Numbered from the stretch's first letter, positions 54,406 through 63,971 are shown. The stretch: DNA of 64,000 bases from Chryseobacterium pennae (GCF_003385515.1 NZ_QNVT01000027.1:30302-94301); one strand, 5' to 3'. Translations and numbers: made by a program. Notes: generated from the sequence alone by a model not told the origin.

Positions 54406-57066
54406 ATGAAATATTTAAGATTATCAGGCCTTGAGCCTCTTATCATAACGCCGGAAAGTAATTTCATCAACGTTGGTGAAAGAACCAATGTTGCCGGTTC
54501 CAAAAAATTTTTAAGACTCATCAAAGATGAAAAATTCTCTGAAGCATTAGACATTGCCCGCCATCAGGTAGAAGGAGCGGCACAGATACTTGATGTCAAT
54601 TTTGATGACGGATTGATTGATGGAAAAGAATGCATGGTCAAATTTCTGAACTTAATAGCATCAGAACCCGATATTGCAAGAATTCCAATTATGGTAGACT
54701 CTTCCAAATGGGAAATCCTGGAAGCAGGTCTACAGGTAGCACAGGGAAAATGTGTGGTAAACTCCATCAGCTTAAAAGAAGGAGAAGAAGAATTTATCAA
54801 ACATGCCAAAGCCATCAAAAGATATGGTGCGGCAATGATTGTAATGGCATTTGATGAGGTAGGACAAGCTGACAATTTTGAAAGGAGAATTGAAATCTCA
54901 AAACGATCTTATGATATCCTGGTAAACCAGATCGGGTTCCCGGCAGAAGATATCATTTTCGACTTAAATATCTTCCCGGTAGCAACAGGAATGGATGAGC
55001 ATAGAAAAAATGCGATCGACTTTATTGAAGCTACGCGTTGGGTAAGACAGAATCTTCCTTATGCATCCGTGAGTGGAGGAGTAAGCAACGTTTCCTTCTC
55101 ATTCCGTGGAAATGATACTGTAAGAGAAGCCATGCACTCCGTATTCCTTTACCATGCCATTCAGGCCGGGATGAATATCGGTATTGTAAATCCTGCGATG
55201 CTGGAAGTTTATGATGAGATTAATAAAGAATTGCTGGAACTTGTAGAAGATGTAATCCTCGATAAGAGAGAAGACGCTACAGAAAGACTTCTTGATTACA
55301 CCGAAAAACATAAATCAGTTAAGAAAGAAAAGGTTGAAGATCTGGAATGGAGAAACAATCCTTTGCAGGAAAGAATTACCTATGCCTTGGTAAAAGGAAT
55401 TGACCGTTTTATTGAAGAAGATGTAGAAGAAGCCAGGCAGGTAGCTGCAAAACCCCTTCATGTTATTGAAATCAATCTGATGACCGGAATGGGCGTTGTG
55501 GGTGATTTATTTGGAAGTGGGAAAATGTTCCTGCCGCAGGTAGTGAAATCAGCAAGGGTAATGAAAAAAGCAGTTGCCTATTTACAGCCTTATATTGAAG
55601 CTGAAAAAGACGGATCAAGACCAGCTAATGGAAAAATACTGATGGCTACCGTTAAAGGTGACGTTCATGATATTGGAAAAAATATTGTGAGTGTAGTCTT
55701 GGGTTGTAATAACTACGAAATCGTAGACCTTGGTGTAATGGTTCCTGCCGAAAAAATTATTCAGACAGCCATTGCAGAAAAAGTAGATGTTATCGGATTA
55801 AGTGGATTGATTACACCAAGTCTGGATGAAATGGTATACATCGCTTCAGAATTGGAAAGACAGAATTTAGATTTTCCGCTACTGATTGGAGGTGCAACCA
55901 CTTCAAAAGCACACACCGCAGTGAAAATCGATTTAAAATATAAAAATGCAGTCGTTCACGTTAATGATGCCTCAAGAGCGGTAAACGTGGTAAGCTCATT
56001 ATTGGGAGATCGAAATAAAGAATATGTTTCAGATTTGAAGAACGACTATTCTGATTTCAGAGAGAAGTTTTTAAATAGACAGGTTGATAAAGATTATGTT
56101 TCCATTAAAGAAGCCAGAGAAAATCGTTTCAAAATAGATTGGGAAAACGAAGAAATCTTCACACCGAATAATTTAGGAATAACTGTAATCGAAAATCAGG
56201 ATTTAAGAGAATTATTACCATTCGTTGACTGGTCTCCATTCTTCAGAAGTTGGGATCTTCACGGTAAATACCCGAATATCCTGGAAGATGAGGTGGTAGG
56301 AGTGCAGGCAAAAGAACTCTTCAAAGATGCACAGGTGATCTTAAAGAGAATTCTGGATGAAAAGCTTTTAACAGCAAAAGCAATCTTTGGAATCTTTAAA
56401 GCTAACTCCAATGAAACGGATGATATTCTGATTTTTGATGAAGATAATAACGAAAAGGTTAAGTTTTTAACCCTAAGACAACAGGCTCAAAGGTCAAAAG
56501 GAAAAGACTATCTGGCATTAAGTGATTTCATTGCCCCACAAAGTTCAGGAAAGATAGACTATATGGGAGCATTTTGTGTAACCACAGGTTTCGGAACCGA
56601 TGAATTGGCAGAAGAATATGAAAAAGCCAATGATGATTACAATGCCATCATGGTAAAAGCACTGGCAGACCGTTTTGCAGAAGCTTATGCAGAATTTCTA
56701 CATAAAAAAGTAAGAACGGAATATTGGGGCTATGCCGTTCAGGAAGAATTAAGCAATGAAGAACTGATTGCAGAAAAATACAAAGGAATCCGCCCTGCAC
56801 CGGGATATCCGGCTTGTCCTGACCATTTGGAAAAACATGCGATCTGGGATTTATTGAAAGTTGAAGAAAATATTGGAGTGTATTTGACAGAAAGTCTGGC
56901 AATGTTCCCGACAGCAGCTGTTTCAGGATATTATTTCGGAAGTCCGCATGCAAAATATTTCGGACTGGGAAAAATCGCAGAAGACCAATTAAAAGAATAC
57001 TCAGAGAGAAAAGGAATTTCTCTACAAGAGGCGAGAAAGTGGTTGTCACCAAATTTAGCAGATTAA
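54406..57066 (+). CDS. metH: Methionine synthase pterin/cobalamin/activation module (MetH, C-terminal part)
   Basis: An 886-residue protein with the remaining MetH domains. The pterin-binding barrel (about 10-290; NVGERTNVAGSKKF, VDSSKWEILEAGL, FDLNIFPVATG) is followed by the cobalamin cap and Rossmann domain with the ligand His in GDVHDIGKNI (about 422) and VDVIGLSGLITPSLDEM. The C-terminal activation domain binds SAM (RPAPGYPACPDH, ...YFGLGKIAEDQ). It starts 1 base after the desaturase stop. It lacks only the homocysteine domain, which is at 52219. Confidence 0.95.
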   Translation: MKYLRLSGLEPLIITPESNFINVGERTNVAGSKKFLRLIKDEKFSEALDIARHQVEGAAQILDVNFDDGLIDGKECMVKFLNLIASEPDIARIPIMVDSSKWEILEAGLQVAQGKCVVNSISLKEGEEEFIKHAKAIKRYGAAMIVMAFDEVGQADNFERRIEISKRSYDILVNQIGFPAEDIIFDLNIFPVATGMDEHRKNAIDFIEATRWVRQNLPYASVSGGVSNVSFSFRGNDTVREAMHSVFLYHAIQAGMNIGIVNPAMLEVYDEINKELLELVEDVILDKREDATERLLDYTEKHKSVKKEKVEDLEWRNNPLQERITYALVKGIDRFIEEDVEEARQVAAKPLHVIEINLMTGMGVVGDLFGSGKMFLPQVVKSARVMKKAVAYLQPYIEAEKDGSRPANGKILMATVKGDVHDIGKNIVSVVLGCNNYEIVDLGVMVPAEKIIQTAIAEKVDVIGLSGLITPSLDEMVYIASELERQNLDFPLLIGGATTSKAHTAVKIDLKYKNAVVHVNDASRAVNVVSSLLGDRNKEYVSDLKNDYSDFREKFLNRQVDKDYVSIKEARENRFKIDWENEEIFTPNNLGITVIENQDLRELLPFVDWSPFFRSWDLHGKYPNILEDEVVGVQAKELFKDAQVILKRILDEKLLTAKAIFGIFKANSNETDDILIFDEDNNEKVKFLTLRQQAQRSKGKDYLALSDFIAPQSSGKIDYMGAFCVTTGFGTDELAEEYEKANDDYNAIMVKALADRFAEAYAEFLHKKVRTEYWGYAVQEELSNEELIAEKYKGIRPAPGYPACPDHLEKHAIWDLLKVEENIGVYLTESLAMFPTAAVSGYYFGSPHAKYFGLGKIAEDQLKEYSERKGISLQEARKWLSPNLAD

Positions 57067-57070
57067 TACG

Positions 57071-57622
57071 ATGAGATCTTTAATTAAATATTTGGAACTT
57101 AAAACAGGTTTTGCTGATGATGGCCCTGCCTGGATTGCAAAAGTGGAATTTTCTAAAAGCAAAAAGTCTATTTATTTCAATGATAGATGCCTGATGGGAA
57201 ATGGCCATGGAAATTGTCAGGATATTGAAACTGATGAAGTTTTTTGGGTATCCGGTATTAAGAAAAATGGAGATGATAGACATTCTTGTGGCTCAGGTAA
57301 AATATTCATTGACAGGAATATCATTGATGATTATTTAGAAATTATTGGTAGAAATGAGCTCGACACAACAAAATTTACTGTAATTGATATAAAGAAAACT
57401 CAAAAGTCAAGATTTACAGACATTCAAAATAGTAATTTTTCTGCTGTTACTACTTTAGGTGATTTTTACGATTTATCAGAGCTGAGTGAAAAAGAATTGT
57501 TAGAAACAATAAATTATCTTAAAAGAAAGGAATCGTACACCCAAAATAAATTTTTAACTCAAAAAATAGTAGAAGCCGAAAGGTATTTAAAGAGTATTCA
57601 AGAAGAAAAGAGATTTATTTAA
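57071..57622 (+). CDS. Hypothetical protein in the met cluster
   Basis: A 183-residue soluble protein. The N-terminal 115 residues have a compact pattern (KYLELKTGFADDGPAWIAKVEFSKS, IYFNDRCL, VFWVSGIKKNGDDRH) also seen in hypothetical proteins of many Bacteroidota; the C-terminal 50 residues are helical (ELSEKELLETINYLKRKE). It starts 4 bases after metH and precedes metF by 90 bases, so it is likely co-transcribed. I do not know its function. Confidence 0.75.
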   Translation: MRSLIKYLELKTGFADDGPAWIAKVEFSKSKKSIYFNDRCLMGNGHGNCQDIETDEVFWVSGIKKNGDDRHSCGSGKIFIDRNIIDDYLEIIGRNELDTTKFTVIDIKKTQKSRFTDIQNSNFSAVTTLGDFYDLSELSEKELLETINYLKRKESYTQNKFLTQKIVEAERYLKSIQEEKRFI

Positions 57623-57712
57623 GAGAAGAGAGAATGGGGGAGCCCTAATCTGGTAGATTTAATTTTAATTAAAAATCCAAAATCTTCACTCAAAACCATC
57701 AACTATAATAAA

Positions 57713-58672
57713 ATGAAGATAACAGAACATATAAAAAGCGCAAATGGGAAAACACTATTCTCCTTAGAAGTGGTTCCGCCACAAAAGGGAATTGGTATTG
57801 AAGACCTATATACGAATATAGATCCGTTGATGGAATTCAAACCTCCATTCATTGATGTTACCACTTCAAGAGAAGAATATATTTATTTAGATAAAGGAAA
57901 TGGACTGATGGAACGCCGTATCACAAGAATGCGCCCGGGAACATTGGGTATCTGTGCGGCAATTCAACATAAATATAATGTAGATACTGTTCCACACTTA
58001 CTATGTGGAGGTTTTACCAAAGAAGAAACAGAATATCTTTTGGTGGATTGTATGTACCTTGGTATTGATAATGTGATGGCATTAAGAGGAGATGCAATGA
58101 AAGGACATCAGTATTTCGAACCTACTCAGGGTGGTCATGCCAGTGCCATGGATCTGGTAGATCAAATCAACAATCTTGGAAGAGGAAAATATCTTCACAA
58201 CGAAGAACAGGTTTGTGATGAACTTAATAAATTCTGCATTGGAGTAGCAGGCTATCCTGAAAAGCATATGGAAGCCCCTTCTATGAACTATGACCTGAAA
58301 TGGCTGAAGCAAAAAGTAGATGCCGGAGCAGATTATATTGTCACTCAAATGTTTTTTGACAATAAAAAGTATATTGAATTCGTTCAGAAAGCAAGAGAGA
58401 TGGGAATTACCGTTCCAATTATCCCAGGAATTAAGCCTATAGCTACGAAGAAACATTTGAAAATCCTGCCTCAGGTATTCAAAATAGATCTTCCTGAAGA
58501 GCTTATCAATGAAGTGGAGAATGCAAAAAATAATGAAGCCGTTAAGCAGATCGGAGTAGAATGGGCCATTGCCCAGTGCAAAGAACTTCTGGATTTTGGA
58601 GTTCCAGTTTTACACTTTTACTCAATGGGGAAAAGTGATAACATCAAAAAAGTAGCCGGTGAGCTATTCTAA
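57713..58672 (+). CDS. metF: Methylenetetrahydrofolate reductase
   Basis: A 319-residue flavoprotein (TIM barrel) producing 5-methyltetrahydrofolate, the methyl donor for MetH. LFSLEVVPPQKG, the MALRGD motif, and ADYIVTQMFFDNKKYIEFV, IIPGIKPI and VPVLHFYSMGKSDNI fit the family. The active-site Glu is in SLEVVPP. Last gene of the methionine cluster, with a terminator 22 bases downstream. Confidence 0.94.
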   Translation: MKITEHIKSANGKTLFSLEVVPPQKGIGIEDLYTNIDPLMEFKPPFIDVTTSREEYIYLDKGNGLMERRITRMRPGTLGICAAIQHKYNVDTVPHLLCGGFTKEETEYLLVDCMYLGIDNVMALRGDAMKGHQYFEPTQGGHASAMDLVDQINNLGRGKYLHNEEQVCDELNKFCIGVAGYPEKHMEAPSMNYDLKWLKQKVDAGADYIVTQMFFDNKKYIEFVQKAREMGITVPIIPGIKPIATKKHLKILPQVFKIDLPEELINEVENAKNNEAVKQIGVEWAIAQCKELLDFGVPVLHFYSMGKSDNIKKVAGELF

Positions 58673-58694
58673 TAAAAGTACCAAAAATGAAAGT

Positions 58695-58722
58695 AGTCCT
58701 GTCTTAAACGACAGGGCTTTTT
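58695..58722 (+). terminator. Terminator after metF
   Basis: Stem AGTCCTGTC / GACAGGGCT (58695-58703 and 58710-58718) with a 6-base loop, then TTTTT. It would end the methionine transcript. Confidence 0.85.
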
Positions 58723-58973
58723 ATTTTATCAGAATCATAAATAGAAAAACTTCAATCGGAAATGAAAAACAGATAAAAAGAACCAGCTGTAGGTTACACA
58801 CTCGCTTAGAAAGAATCAACAAAGTTGATTCGACCTTCGCTCTCTCAAAAATAGAACAGCAGCAAATAAAACTTTGCGTCAAATCATCTAAAGCATCCAG
58901 AAAAAAGTAAACTAAACCTTTAGTCAATCACCACACTTCAATTACTCCCATCTTCCAGCCTCCATCTTCCTTC
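58723..58973. other. Gene-free spacer
   Basis: No convincing gene. It has a hairpin GAATCAAC-AAA-GTTGATTC (58823-58841) and, before the next gene's end, another copy of the pyrimidine-rich motif (CCATCTTCCAGCCTCCATC near 58948-58966). Confidence 0.5.
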
Positions 58974-60125
58974 CTAAAGAATTACATGCCTCTCAAACTC
59001 CTTGTTCCTATCAAATAAATATCGATAAGTAGCAAGTTTCCTCGTCACAGTAGTATCAAGAGTTTCCGCAATCTTAATCATTTTAGGATTAAAATCACCA
59101 ATCCACTGAAGCTCAGTAATCGTAAAATCAGTATGTTTTCTTAAATGCTGTGTGCCTTCCCAGATCATATACCCATCAATCCCTTTCTTTTGCCATTCAG
59201 GAACCACACCGAAGACAAGACCCACCATTTTTTCATTCTTTTTAAATCGCTTTAAAAATAAAAACTTAAGCTTTTCAAAAACTCCAAACTTTCCGTTGAG
59301 GTATTTAAACCACTGGTTGAGGTCCGGAAGATTGATCCACATGGCGATAGGCTGATTATTTTCATACACAAACCATGAGATATGTTCATTCATGATAGGC
59401 TTCATAGTGTTGAACATTTTCAGAACCTTGCCTTCTTCCAATTGCTTTCCTTCCCCATGAGCCGCCCATGCTTTATTGTAAACCTCTGTAAAGTCTTTAG
59501 CAAACTTAGGAAGATTATTCTTTTTCATAGGTTGAGCAGAAATGGCCGGATTTCTCCTGTTTTTCTCGTGAGCAATGGTAAAAATGCGCGAAACTTCAGC
59601 AAATACAGGTCTGGTAAAACAAAGCTGTTCAAAATAGATCTGAAACCCGTAATTTTCAAAAAGATCTTTGTAATAAGGAAAATTATAATTCATTCCATAC
59701 AAAGGCTCTATAAACCCCTCAATCAAAAGTCCCCAGAACTTATCCCTTTCTCCGAAATTGATTGGTCCATCCATGGCTTCCATCCCTCTTTCCTGAAGCC
59801 AGCTTTTACAATGATCAAAAATGATATTGGCAGTTTCCTGATCGTTAATACAGTCAAAAAATCCGAAACCTCCGGTAGGTTGCACCTGTTCATAACAATT
59901 GTTAATAAAAACAGCTACTTTTCCAACCGTCTTATTGTCTTTTTTAAATAGAAATCTTTTACACTCTCCATTCTTGAAAAACTTATTCTTTTCAGGATTA
60001 AAAATCTCCTCAATGTGTTTATCTAAAGGGCGGATATAATTTTTGTCGTGTTGATAAAGTTGTGCGGGAAATTCCAGAAATTCCTTTTGGTGGTCTTTGT
60101 TTTGTACTTCTTCGACAATAATCAT
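58974..60125 (-). CDS. GNAT-like protein of unknown function
   Basis: A 383-residue cytoplasmic protein with two acetyltransferase-like halves. The N-terminal part opens with HDKNYIRPLDKHIEEIFNPEKN and contains a typical GNAT strand (KTVGKVAVFINN); the C-terminal part has VGLVFGVVPEWQKKGIDGYMIWEG, with the loop WQKKGID in the acetyl-CoA position. Related flavobacterial proteins are large conserved hypotheticals, sometimes mislabelled GTP cyclohydrolase. Divergent from folE by 100 bases. Confidence 0.75.
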   Translation of the reverse strand: MIIVEEVQNKDHQKEFLEFPAQLYQHDKNYIRPLDKHIEEIFNPEKNKFFKNGECKRFLFKKDNKTVGKVAVFINNCYEQVQPTGGFGFFDCINDQETANIIFDHCKSWLQERGMEAMDGPINFGERDKFWGLLIEGFIEPLYGMNYNFPYYKDLFENYGFQIYFEQLCFTRPVFAEVSRIFTIAHEKNRRNPAISAQPMKKNNLPKFAKDFTEVYNKAWAAHGEGKQLEEGKVLKMFNTMKPIMNEHISWFVYENNQPIAMWINLPDLNQWFKYLNGKFGVFEKLKFLFLKRFKKNEKMVGLVFGVVPEWQKKGIDGYMIWEGTQHLRKHTDFTITELQWIGDFNPKMIKIAETLDTTVTRKLATYRYLFDRNKEFERHVIL

Positions 60126-60225
60126 ATAGTTTTAATCAGAGTAGGTTATAAAAGATAATGATTTTCGCCCCATTTGAAATATAGGAAACGATATTATCCG
60201 TATTTTTGCTGCAAATTAAATAAAA

Positions 60226-60891
60226 ATGGTTGATTTTACTGATAACGACGATGATATTTTCACAGGAAAAGAACATACGCCTATAAGGGAAGATGCTTTT
60301 GATAAATCGCCACAGGAAAAAATAGAAAAAATTACTGAGCTTTTTGGAGAAATTATGGAGACTTTAGGATTAGATATGACAGATGACTCCCTAAAAGATT
60401 CTCCAAAACGTGTTGCCAAAATGTATGTGAACGAGATTTTCGGAGGACTTCTTCCTGAAAACAAACCGGGTATCTCTACATTTTCCAATAAATATAAATA
60501 CCGTCAGATGTTGGTGGAAAAAGATATCACTGTATATTCTTTTTGTGAACACCATTTCTTACCCATTATAGGAAGAGCACACGTTGCTTATATTTCCAAC
60601 GGAGAAGTAATCGGTCTTTCAAAAATTAACAGGATTGTTGATTACTATGCAAAAAGACCACAGGTTCAGGAAAGACTGACAATGCAGATTGTAGAAGCTC
60701 TGAAAGAAGCATTAGGAACAAAAAATGTAGCATGTATCATTGATGCGAAGCACCTTTGTGTAAACTGCAGAGGAATTAAAGACACGGCAAGTTCTACCAT
60801 TACAGCAGAACTAAGCGGAATCTTCAGAACAAATCCAATTACAAGACAGGAATTCTTACATTACGTAGGAAGTCATGCCAAATTAGACTAA
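60226..60891 (+). CDS. folE: GTP cyclohydrolase I
   Basis: A 221-residue enzyme starting tetrahydrofolate synthesis from GTP. Zinc ligands appear in SFCEHHFLP and CVNCRGIKD; VIGLSKINRIVDYYAKRPQVQERLT is the core signature. A -7 box TATTTTTG lies at 60201-60208, with a TTTG 24 bases upstream. Its product feeds the folate used by MetF and MetH. The DinB-like gene begins 3 bases after the stop. Confidence 0.94.
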   Translation: MVDFTDNDDDIFTGKEHTPIREDAFDKSPQEKIEKITELFGEIMETLGLDMTDDSLKDSPKRVAKMYVNEIFGGLLPENKPGISTFSNKYKYRQMLVEKDITVYSFCEHHFLPIIGRAHVAYISNGEVIGLSKINRIVDYYAKRPQVQERLTMQIVEALKEALGTKNVACIIDAKHLCVNCRGIKDTASSTITAELSGIFRTNPITRQEFLHYVGSHAKLD

Positions 60892-60894
60892 TCC

Positions 60895-61326
60895 ATGAAC
60901 TGCCAGATCCTTAAAAATAGTATAGATGCAGAACTTCAGAGGTTCCGGACAATTTCTGAAGAAGAGTGGACTTACAAGGCTACGCCGGAAAAATGGTCCA
61001 AAAAAGAAATTATTGGCCATCTTTGTGACAGTGCTTTTACAAATATCCGTAGATTTGTAGTCACTCAATATAAAGAGAACGAGAATATCGTATACGATCA
61101 GAACGCTTGGGTAAAGGCTCAGAACTATCAGAATGTTCCAACGGCAGAGTTAATCAACCTTTGGAAAGCTTTGAACGATCAGGTTGTTCATATTGTAGAA
61201 AATATTCCTGATGAAGCATTACAGAGAACTTGTGATACCTCCAAAACAGAACCTCAGGTTTTTACCCTGGAGTTTATTATTAAGGATTACGTAGAACATT
61301 TGCAGCATCATTTAGAATCGATTTAA
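60895..61326 (+). CDS. DinB-family protein
   Basis: A 143-residue four-helix-bundle protein. Metal ligands of the DinB fold appear as His in IIGHLCDSAFTN, and His residues in DYVEHLQHHL near the C-terminus; WSKKEIIGHLCDS is the usual first-helix motif. Proteins of this family are often thiol-dependent transferases, but the substrate is unknown. Co-directional with folE. Confidence 0.85.
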   Translation: MNCQILKNSIDAELQRFRTISEEEWTYKATPEKWSKKEIIGHLCDSAFTNIRRFVVTQYKENENIVYDQNAWVKAQNYQNVPTAELINLWKALNDQVVHIVENIPDEALQRTCDTSKTEPQVFTLEFIIKDYVEHLQHHLESI

Positions 61327-61375
61327 TTATGATAAAATTTAAAAAAGTTTCACATAAAATCTTTATCACAACAAT

Positions 61376-61397
61376 TATTTGTTGTGACAGATCTTTA
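61376..61397. other. Hairpin between dinB-like gene and cysS
   Basis: A perfect 9-base-pair stem TCACAACAA / TTGTTGTGA with TTAT loop. It is followed by a T-rich but interrupted stretch, so a terminator is possible but not certain. Confidence 0.4.
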
Positions 61398-61449
61398 TTT
61401 TAACTAATTTTTGAATCTTAAAACTATTGAATCTTTTAACAAAAAATAA

Positions 61450-62916
61450 ATGCAACTAAAAATATACAACTCGCTTACAGCGGAAAAAGAAATATTCAAA
61501 CCCATCTTAGAAGGAAACGTAGGAATGTACGTCTGCGGACCTACAGTGTACAGCAATGTGCATTTGGGGAACGTAAGAACTTTCCTGTCTTTCGATTTTA
61601 TCTATCGTACCCTAATGCATTTAGGATATAAGGTAAGATATGTAAGAAACATTACCGATGCAGGACACCTTACTGATGACGGAGATGTAAATAACGATAG
61701 ATTCGTTAAGCAAACTCGTCTTGAAAAATTAGAACCCATGGAAATTGTACAAAAATACACTGTAGATTTCCATAAAGTTTTAGAGATGTTCAACCTGCTT
61801 CCTCCAAACATCGAACCTACAGCAACAGGTCACATTGTAGAACAGATTGAGCTGACTCAGAAACTAATAGATACAGGTTTCGCTTACGAAAGCAATGGTT
61901 CTGTATATTTCGATGTATTGGAATACAATAAAAGAGGGTTAAACTACGGTGAACTTTCAAAACGTAATATAGAAGAGCTTTTTGCTAATACCCGTGATCT
62001 TGACGGACAGGGGGAGAAAAAGAATCCACAGGATTTTGCCCTTTGGAAAAAAGCATCTCCGGCGCATATCATGAGATGGAACTCTCCTTGGGGAGAAGGT
62101 TTCCCGGGATGGCACCTTGAATGTACAGCTATGAGTACTAAATATTTAGGTGAAACTTTTGACATCCACGGAGGAGGAATGGATCTGAAATTCCCGCACC
62201 ACGAATGTGAAATTGCTCAGGGAAAAGCTTGCAATGGTGCTGCACCGGTACATTACTGGATGCATGCCAATATGCTGACGATGAATTCCCAGCGTATGAG
62301 TAAATCTACGGGGAACTATATACTTCCAATGCAGTTGGTAACAGGTGATAATGATTTTTTTGAAAAACCTTTCCACCCGTCAATTGTACGTTTCTGCTTC
62401 CTGCAGGCACATTACAGAAGTGTTTTAGACATTTCTAATGATGCCATGATCGCCAGCGAAAAAGGATTTATCAGATTGATGGAAGCTGTGAAAGTATTGA
62501 ATTCCATTACTCCTGATGACAATAAAGAATCCGCATTCAGCCTTACAGAATGGAAAAACAAATGTTATGATGCATTAACAGATGATTTCAACTCTCCAAT
62601 TCTGATCGCTCACTTATTTGAAGCCGTAAAATACATTTTCGCTTTAAATGATGGGAAAGAAACCATCTCAACAGCAGATCTTGAAGATTTAAAGTCAACA
62701 TTGAATGCCTTTATCTTTGATGTTTTGGGATTGCAGACTGTAGAAGAAAACAATAATGAGAAATTAGATCAGACCTTAAAAGTTTTGATCGAGTTGAGAA
62801 ATCAGGCAAGAAAATCCAAAAACTTTGACCTTTCAGACCAGATCAGAGATAAATTGCTTGCTGAAGGCATAGAATTAAAAGACGGAAGAGACGGAACATC
62901 CTACGTTCTGAACTAA
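61450..62916 (+). CDS. cysS: Cysteinyl-tRNA synthetase
   Basis: A 488-residue class I aminoacyl-tRNA synthetase charging tRNA-Cys. The HIGH-like motif is VHLGN in CGPTVYSNVHLGNVRTF and the KMSKS motif is QRMSKSTGN. Zinc ligands are the Cys in MYVCGPT, the Cys in LECTAMS and the HHE in FPHHECE. The C-terminal anticodon-binding helix bundle is complete. Not part of the sulfur cluster but biologically connected through cysteine. Confidence 0.96.
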   Translation: MQLKIYNSLTAEKEIFKPILEGNVGMYVCGPTVYSNVHLGNVRTFLSFDFIYRTLMHLGYKVRYVRNITDAGHLTDDGDVNNDRFVKQTRLEKLEPMEIVQKYTVDFHKVLEMFNLLPPNIEPTATGHIVEQIELTQKLIDTGFAYESNGSVYFDVLEYNKRGLNYGELSKRNIEELFANTRDLDGQGEKKNPQDFALWKKASPAHIMRWNSPWGEGFPGWHLECTAMSTKYLGETFDIHGGGMDLKFPHHECEIAQGKACNGAAPVHYWMHANMLTMNSQRMSKSTGNYILPMQLVTGDNDFFEKPFHPSIVRFCFLQAHYRSVLDISNDAMIASEKGFIRLMEAVKVLNSITPDDNKESAFSLTEWKNKCYDALTDDFNSPILIAHLFEAVKYIFALNDGKETISTADLEDLKSTLNAFIFDVLGLQTVEENNNEKLDQTLKVLIELRNQARKSKNFDLSDQIRDKLLAEGIELKDGRDGTSYVLN

Positions 62917-62941
62917 AAATATAAACTTCGGTTTTACAATC

Positions 62942-62986
62942 ATTCCGTAAGAAACCTGCTATAAAGGATTCTTACGGAATTTTTTT
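62942..62986 (+). terminator. Terminator after cysS
   Basis: An 11-base-pair stem ATTCCGTAAGA / TCTTACGGAAT (62942-62952 and 62970-62980) followed by TTTTTT, 26 bases after the stop. Confidence 0.9.
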
Positions 62987-63096
62987 ATTCCCTTCTTTGA
63001 AAGCTTCCTTACCTAAATAAAGATTTTATAGTTTTTCTTTTATAAATTTTTCTATTCTTCACCTTTCACTCTTTCATATATATTCGTTCTTTCCAA

Positions 63097-63236
63097 CTCT
63101 AGCCCGCTCATACCCTCAAACTCATTGAGGAGCTTAATCCCGCTATCCACTCATACTCCTCGTGCCACACACTCCTACACCCAAACCCTTCTACGCTCCA
63201 ACCCATACTGTGGGGTAACCGTTTCTATCGGGGCTA
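63097..63236 (-). repeat. Dispersed Bacteroidota intergenic repeat (minus strand)
   Basis: Read on the minus strand, the element starts TAGCCCCGATAGAAACGG, has a GC-rich variable middle, and ends with GATAGCGGGATTAAGCTCC and a tail GGGTATGAGCGGGCTAGAG. The first and last parts resemble a gene-free repeat found in many Flavobacteriia. It is notably GC-richer than its surroundings. No coding potential. Confidence 0.6.
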
Positions 63237-63335
63237 GGGTAGGGGACCGATTTATAAATGATGAATAAATAATAGATAATAGGTTGGCATCAATTAATAT
63301 CCTTACCTATTATCCATAAGTGATGGCTTCTATCA

Positions 63336-63390
63336 TTCCCATCCTTTGGAGGGGTGTCAAAAATTCAAAGAATTTTTGACGGGGTGGTAA
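63336..63390. repeat. Dispersed palindromic repeat A, copy 2
   Basis: Reverse-oriented copy of the element at 2177-2231: GGAGGGGTGTCAAAAATTC and GAATTTTTGACGGGGTGG around a short AAA-type centre. The inverted repeat CAAAAATTC / GAATTTTTG is perfect here. Confidence 0.75.
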
Positions 63391-63450
63391 TCTAGTCATT
63401 TCTGCTCTATGAAAGTTCTGTGAAAATCTGTGTTAGCTGTGGTTAAAAAT
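63391..63450. repeat. Short repeat ending TGTGGTTAAAAAT
   Basis: A tract CTAGTCATTTCTGCTC...CTGTGAAAATCTGTG ending GCTGTGGTTAAAAAT. Its 3' part recurs at 34026-34053. It directly follows repeat A copy 2. The remaining gene-free region to 63900 shows only AT-rich sequence without clear features. Confidence 0.5.
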
Positions 63451-63901
63451 AATAAATATAATCTTTCATCTTCCCGTCTTTCCTGTAAAACCACATTTAA
63501 TACGGTACATTGTGTAGCAACTCTATTGCTAACACTCCGCTAATCCATCATTTCTGTCATCCTGTAATGAACCAGACAACATTATCTCCATAGTAATAAA
63601 GTATCCCTCGAATCAATTCCGTTTTTCCCTACTATATAATATATACTCTCTGTTTTTCTTACGGGCATAAGCTCATCAGTAGGAGCTGGTAATAATCCTG
63701 AGCTTAGCTGAAGGAAGTCCGCTCAAATAAAATAAACACGCTTCCACTAGCTTTAGCCAAAACTTATTTGCTTACTATATATAGATTTCACCTCCTACAT
63801 ATAATATAGATAATGCATCTATATTGTAATTGATGTATAGAATAACCGGTTATATAGTCCTCAAAACGGGATTTCACCTCTTTCAAAAAACAATTCCACC
63901 A

Positions 63902-63971
63902 TTGTGGATAAGTATACTTTATAATTTAAATATGATTATATCAATAAGTTAATGTATAAACTTACCCACAA
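63902..63971. other. Two inverted DnaA-box-like sites around AT-rich core (possible origin edge)
   Basis: TGTGGATAA (63903-63911) is a perfect DnaA box on the minus strand; TTACCCACA (63962-63970) is a one-mismatch box on the plus strand. The surrounding TTGTGGATAAG and CTTACCCACAA are inverted copies with one mismatch, and the 49 bases between are almost pure A+T. No dnaA gene lies in the window. Confidence 0.45.

Noticed and set aside
58659..58910. 83-codon frame overlapping the metF end
   Set aside because: Runs through the terminator and a hairpin, has a low-complexity basic composition and no recognisable family.
59382..59951. 189-codon frame antisense to the GNAT-like gene
   Set aside because: Antisense shadow; the minus-strand frame has clear acetyltransferase features.
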